This document shows positions 5,818 through 6,789 of a stretch of DNA of 6,789 nt, piece by piece (the first letter of the stretch is position 1; each line of letters begins with the position of its first letter). The notes under the pieces were generated by a model that was not told the origin of the DNA, searched no databases, and worked only from the letters and a program-made list of their open reading frames with translations. The DNA lies in the NCBI GenBank assembly GCA_919903585.1, contig CAKKST010000307.1, positions 1 through 6,789 on the forward strand. Direction: 5' to 3'. The position numbers and the translations under genes were made by a program. The DNA is from Nitrospiria bacterium (GTDB lineage Bacteria > Nitrospirota > CAKKRA01 > 9FT-COMBO-42-15).

Positions 5818-5945
5818 CTTGCCTTTTAACTCCACTGTTATTTTACTGTTACTTCAAGACACGATAATTGTATAAAGGCATCCTTTGTTTTGCAAATATC
5901 AATAGGCAAGCCCGACCACCGTTAGTCCAGTGGCATCAAAAAAAA
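5818..5945. other. Intergenic stretch without a recognisable gene
   Basis: Between the deacetylase remnant and the membrane-protein gene I find no gene. On the - strand a short open stretch (about 5909 to 5842) reads GLPIDICKTKDAFIQLSCL before a TAA, which may be a worn fragment of another gene, but I cannot place it in a family. No terminator-like hairpin with a T tract was found after the membrane-protein gene. Confidence 0.35.
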
Positions 5946-6581
5946 TTAAGGCTTTCTCCAAATTTTTTCAATTGTTCTTCCAATACTTTCCCATATTCTT
6001 CCAATATTTTCCCAATAATCATTCTCCCAATTTTGGGACTTATCTACATAACCTATTTTAAGGCGGTTGCATAATTCTTTTGTTACATCTTCTGCCTCAT
6101 GTTTATTTGAAAATTTGCCTAAACCAAATTGTTTTCCATCTTTCCATTTTAATATCGGAATCCAATAATCCACCCAGATACCACCCTGATCACCCATATT
6201 TAATTCAAAATCTATCTCAATATCCTTTAGTTCAGACAGATTGCCGTATATTATATTTTTTCCCAAAATGCCGCTTTTTAGAAAATAATCGCTCTTAAAA
6301 AATCGTATTAATAAACTTGGTTCATAAGTTTTTAAGCTATATATTACGCAGGCCGAACCAGTGGCCAACATAAATATAATGCCCAACACTTCTCCCCTTC
6401 CTTTTTCTAAAAGTATAATTATTAAAGCATATAAATAAACAAAAATTATTATTAATCCCATAATTAAAACAGCCCAAGATATGATAATTTTTCCTGTTGA
6501 TGGATAAAATTCAATAGAATCAATTTTACCATCAACATTAATAGTACTGAAAAAGCTTTTTCTGCTAATGCTTATAGCCAT
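5946..6581 (-). CDS. Hypothetical two-helix membrane protein with PH-like domain and tryptophan-rich tail
   Basis: I do not recognise this 211-residue protein as a named family. Visible parts: a short N-terminal region, two membrane helices (about 32-58 and 65-82) joined by a short charged turn (EKGRGE), then a soluble domain (about 86-176). The domain alternates strands such as NIIYGNLSELKDIEIDF and PILKWKDGKQFGLGKF and ends in a helix (HEAEDVTKELCNRL); this layout resembles bacterial PH-like domains of YcxB/DUF304-type membrane proteins, a resemblance by shape only. The C-terminus (183-211) is a tryptophan-rich segment with a seven-residue repeat (WENIGRI, WESIGRT). ATG 6581 is preceded only by a weak GAGA. 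The gene is visibly richer in A+T than the left part of the window, suggesting transfer. It has no frame lesion, in contrast to the remnants on both sides. Confidence 0.65.
   Translation of the reverse strand: MAISISRKSFFSTINVDGKIDSIEFYPSTGKIIISWAVLIMGLIIIFVYLYALIIILLEKGRGEVLGIIFMLATGSACVIYSLKTYEPSLLIRFFKSDYFLKSGILGKNIIYGNLSELKDIEIDFELNMGDQGGIWVDYWIPILKWKDGKQFGLGKFSNKHEAEDVTKELCNRLKIGYVDKSQNWENDYWENIGRIWESIGRTIEKIWRKP
5975..6016 (-). repeat. Two 21-base tandem repeats in the tail of the membrane-protein gene
   Basis: The units 5975-5995 and 5996-6016 share TTCTTCCAATA and TTTCCCA with few differences. Exactly 21 bases is seven codons, giving WENIGRI and WESIGRT in the protein, so the repeat extends an amphipathic helix by two turns per copy. 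More diverged units appear to flank it. Confidence 0.7.
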
Positions 6582-6620
6582 TAGTTTCTCAATACATTTT
6601 CAAGGTTAATAGTATAACTT

Positions 6621-6789
6621 TTACTTAACTACCCGGCCGCACACTATTCGGTTTGTTGCAAAAGAATAACGGCCTGCTTCTAATTCAGTAACAGTTTTGT
6701 CTTATCCATATAAATAAAGCCCTCAACCTCAATGACCTTATCGCCTGCCTTCACTGCAATATCTTTTGCATTGCTTATAACATGATAGT
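6621..6789 (-). pseudogene. 3' end of an unidentified gene, frameshifted (runs off the right edge)
   Basis: Reading leftward from 6787, one frame gives YHVISNAKDIAVKAGDKV and IEVEGFIYMDKTK, then a spurious LLLN and TAG at 6682-6680. One frame over, the sequence continues sensibly as TELEAGRYSFATN and RIVCGRVVK to TAA 6623-6621. A single lost A in the run after GATAAGAC (four A remaining in ACAAAACTG, five needed) would join them as ...DKTKTVTELEAG.... The reconstructed end is strand-rich and could be a small beta-barrel or OB-like domain, but I do not recognise the family. The gene body lies outside the window. It ends 39 bases before the membrane-protein ATG on the same strand, so the two could share a transcript. 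Confidence 0.55.

Noticed and set aside
5830..5945. A tRNA or small RNA in the stretch beside the membrane-protein gene
   Set aside because: GC-rich patches are present, but no cloverleaf, T-loop signature or flanking promoter and terminator could be assembled.
6621..6680. Possible integron attC-like site (GTTAAGT on the - strand)
   Set aside because: Only one core-site match was found, with no paired RYYYAAC arm or imperfect hairpin around it, and it falls inside a readable coding remnant.
1..6789. CRISPR array or insertion sequence
   Set aside because: No regularly spaced repeats, no transposase-like frame and no paired terminal inverted repeats with target duplication were seen.

Overview
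The window looks like bacterial chromosome, most likely from an uncultivated anaerobic lineage such as Nitrospirota or a deltaproteobacterial relative. This rests on moderate G+C, heavy use of ATA, AGG and AGA codons, and the gene set: a small NifU-type scaffold, a DUF4388 protein, a UvrD/RecB-nuclease fusion and a glycerophosphodiester phosphodiesterase. The lineage is an inference from style; no rRNA or other marker is present.

Positions 1-4775 are compact and entirely on the + strand. A stand-alone NifU C-terminal domain protein (85-324) has a near-perfect Shine-Dalgarno sequence and is closed by a strong intrinsic terminator. A tight operon follows: DUF4388 protein (422-862), a 972-residue helicase-nuclease one base later (864-3782), and a phosphodiesterase overlapping it by 8 bases (3775-4473). 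The helicase-nuclease has all UvrD motifs, an intact PD-(D/E)XK site and four cysteines fitting an AddB-type iron-sulfur clasp, so it is probably a DNA end-processing enzyme. A GC-rich inverted repeat separates this operon from a small membrane-anchored zinc-ribbon protein (4530-4775), and the repeat's last arm serves as that gene's Shine-Dalgarno sequence.

From 4776 on, the character changes: most signal is on the - strand and much of it is broken. First comes a BrnT-type toxin with its CopG/BrnA-type antitoxin (5336 down to 4795). Its promoter is near-consensus (TTGACA, 17 bases, TACAAT) and lies over a perfect 17-bp palindrome, with the predicted transcription start exactly on the A of the toxin ATG, so the mRNA should be leaderless. 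Next is a decayed second copy of the zinc-ribbon domain (5377-5479), so the toxin-antitoxin module lies between two zinc-ribbon copies. Then come a histone-deacetylase-family pseudogene that has lost its catalytic core (5512-5817, - strand), an A+T-rich two-helix membrane protein with a tryptophan-rich heptad tail (5946-6581, - strand), and the frameshifted end of an unidentified gene running off the right edge (6621-6789, - strand).

The left two thirds is a conserved housekeeping/DNA-repair block. The right third is an accessory region where a toxin-antitoxin unit sits among gene debris. Three single-base frameshifts in or next to short homopolymers in this part could be real decay or read errors.
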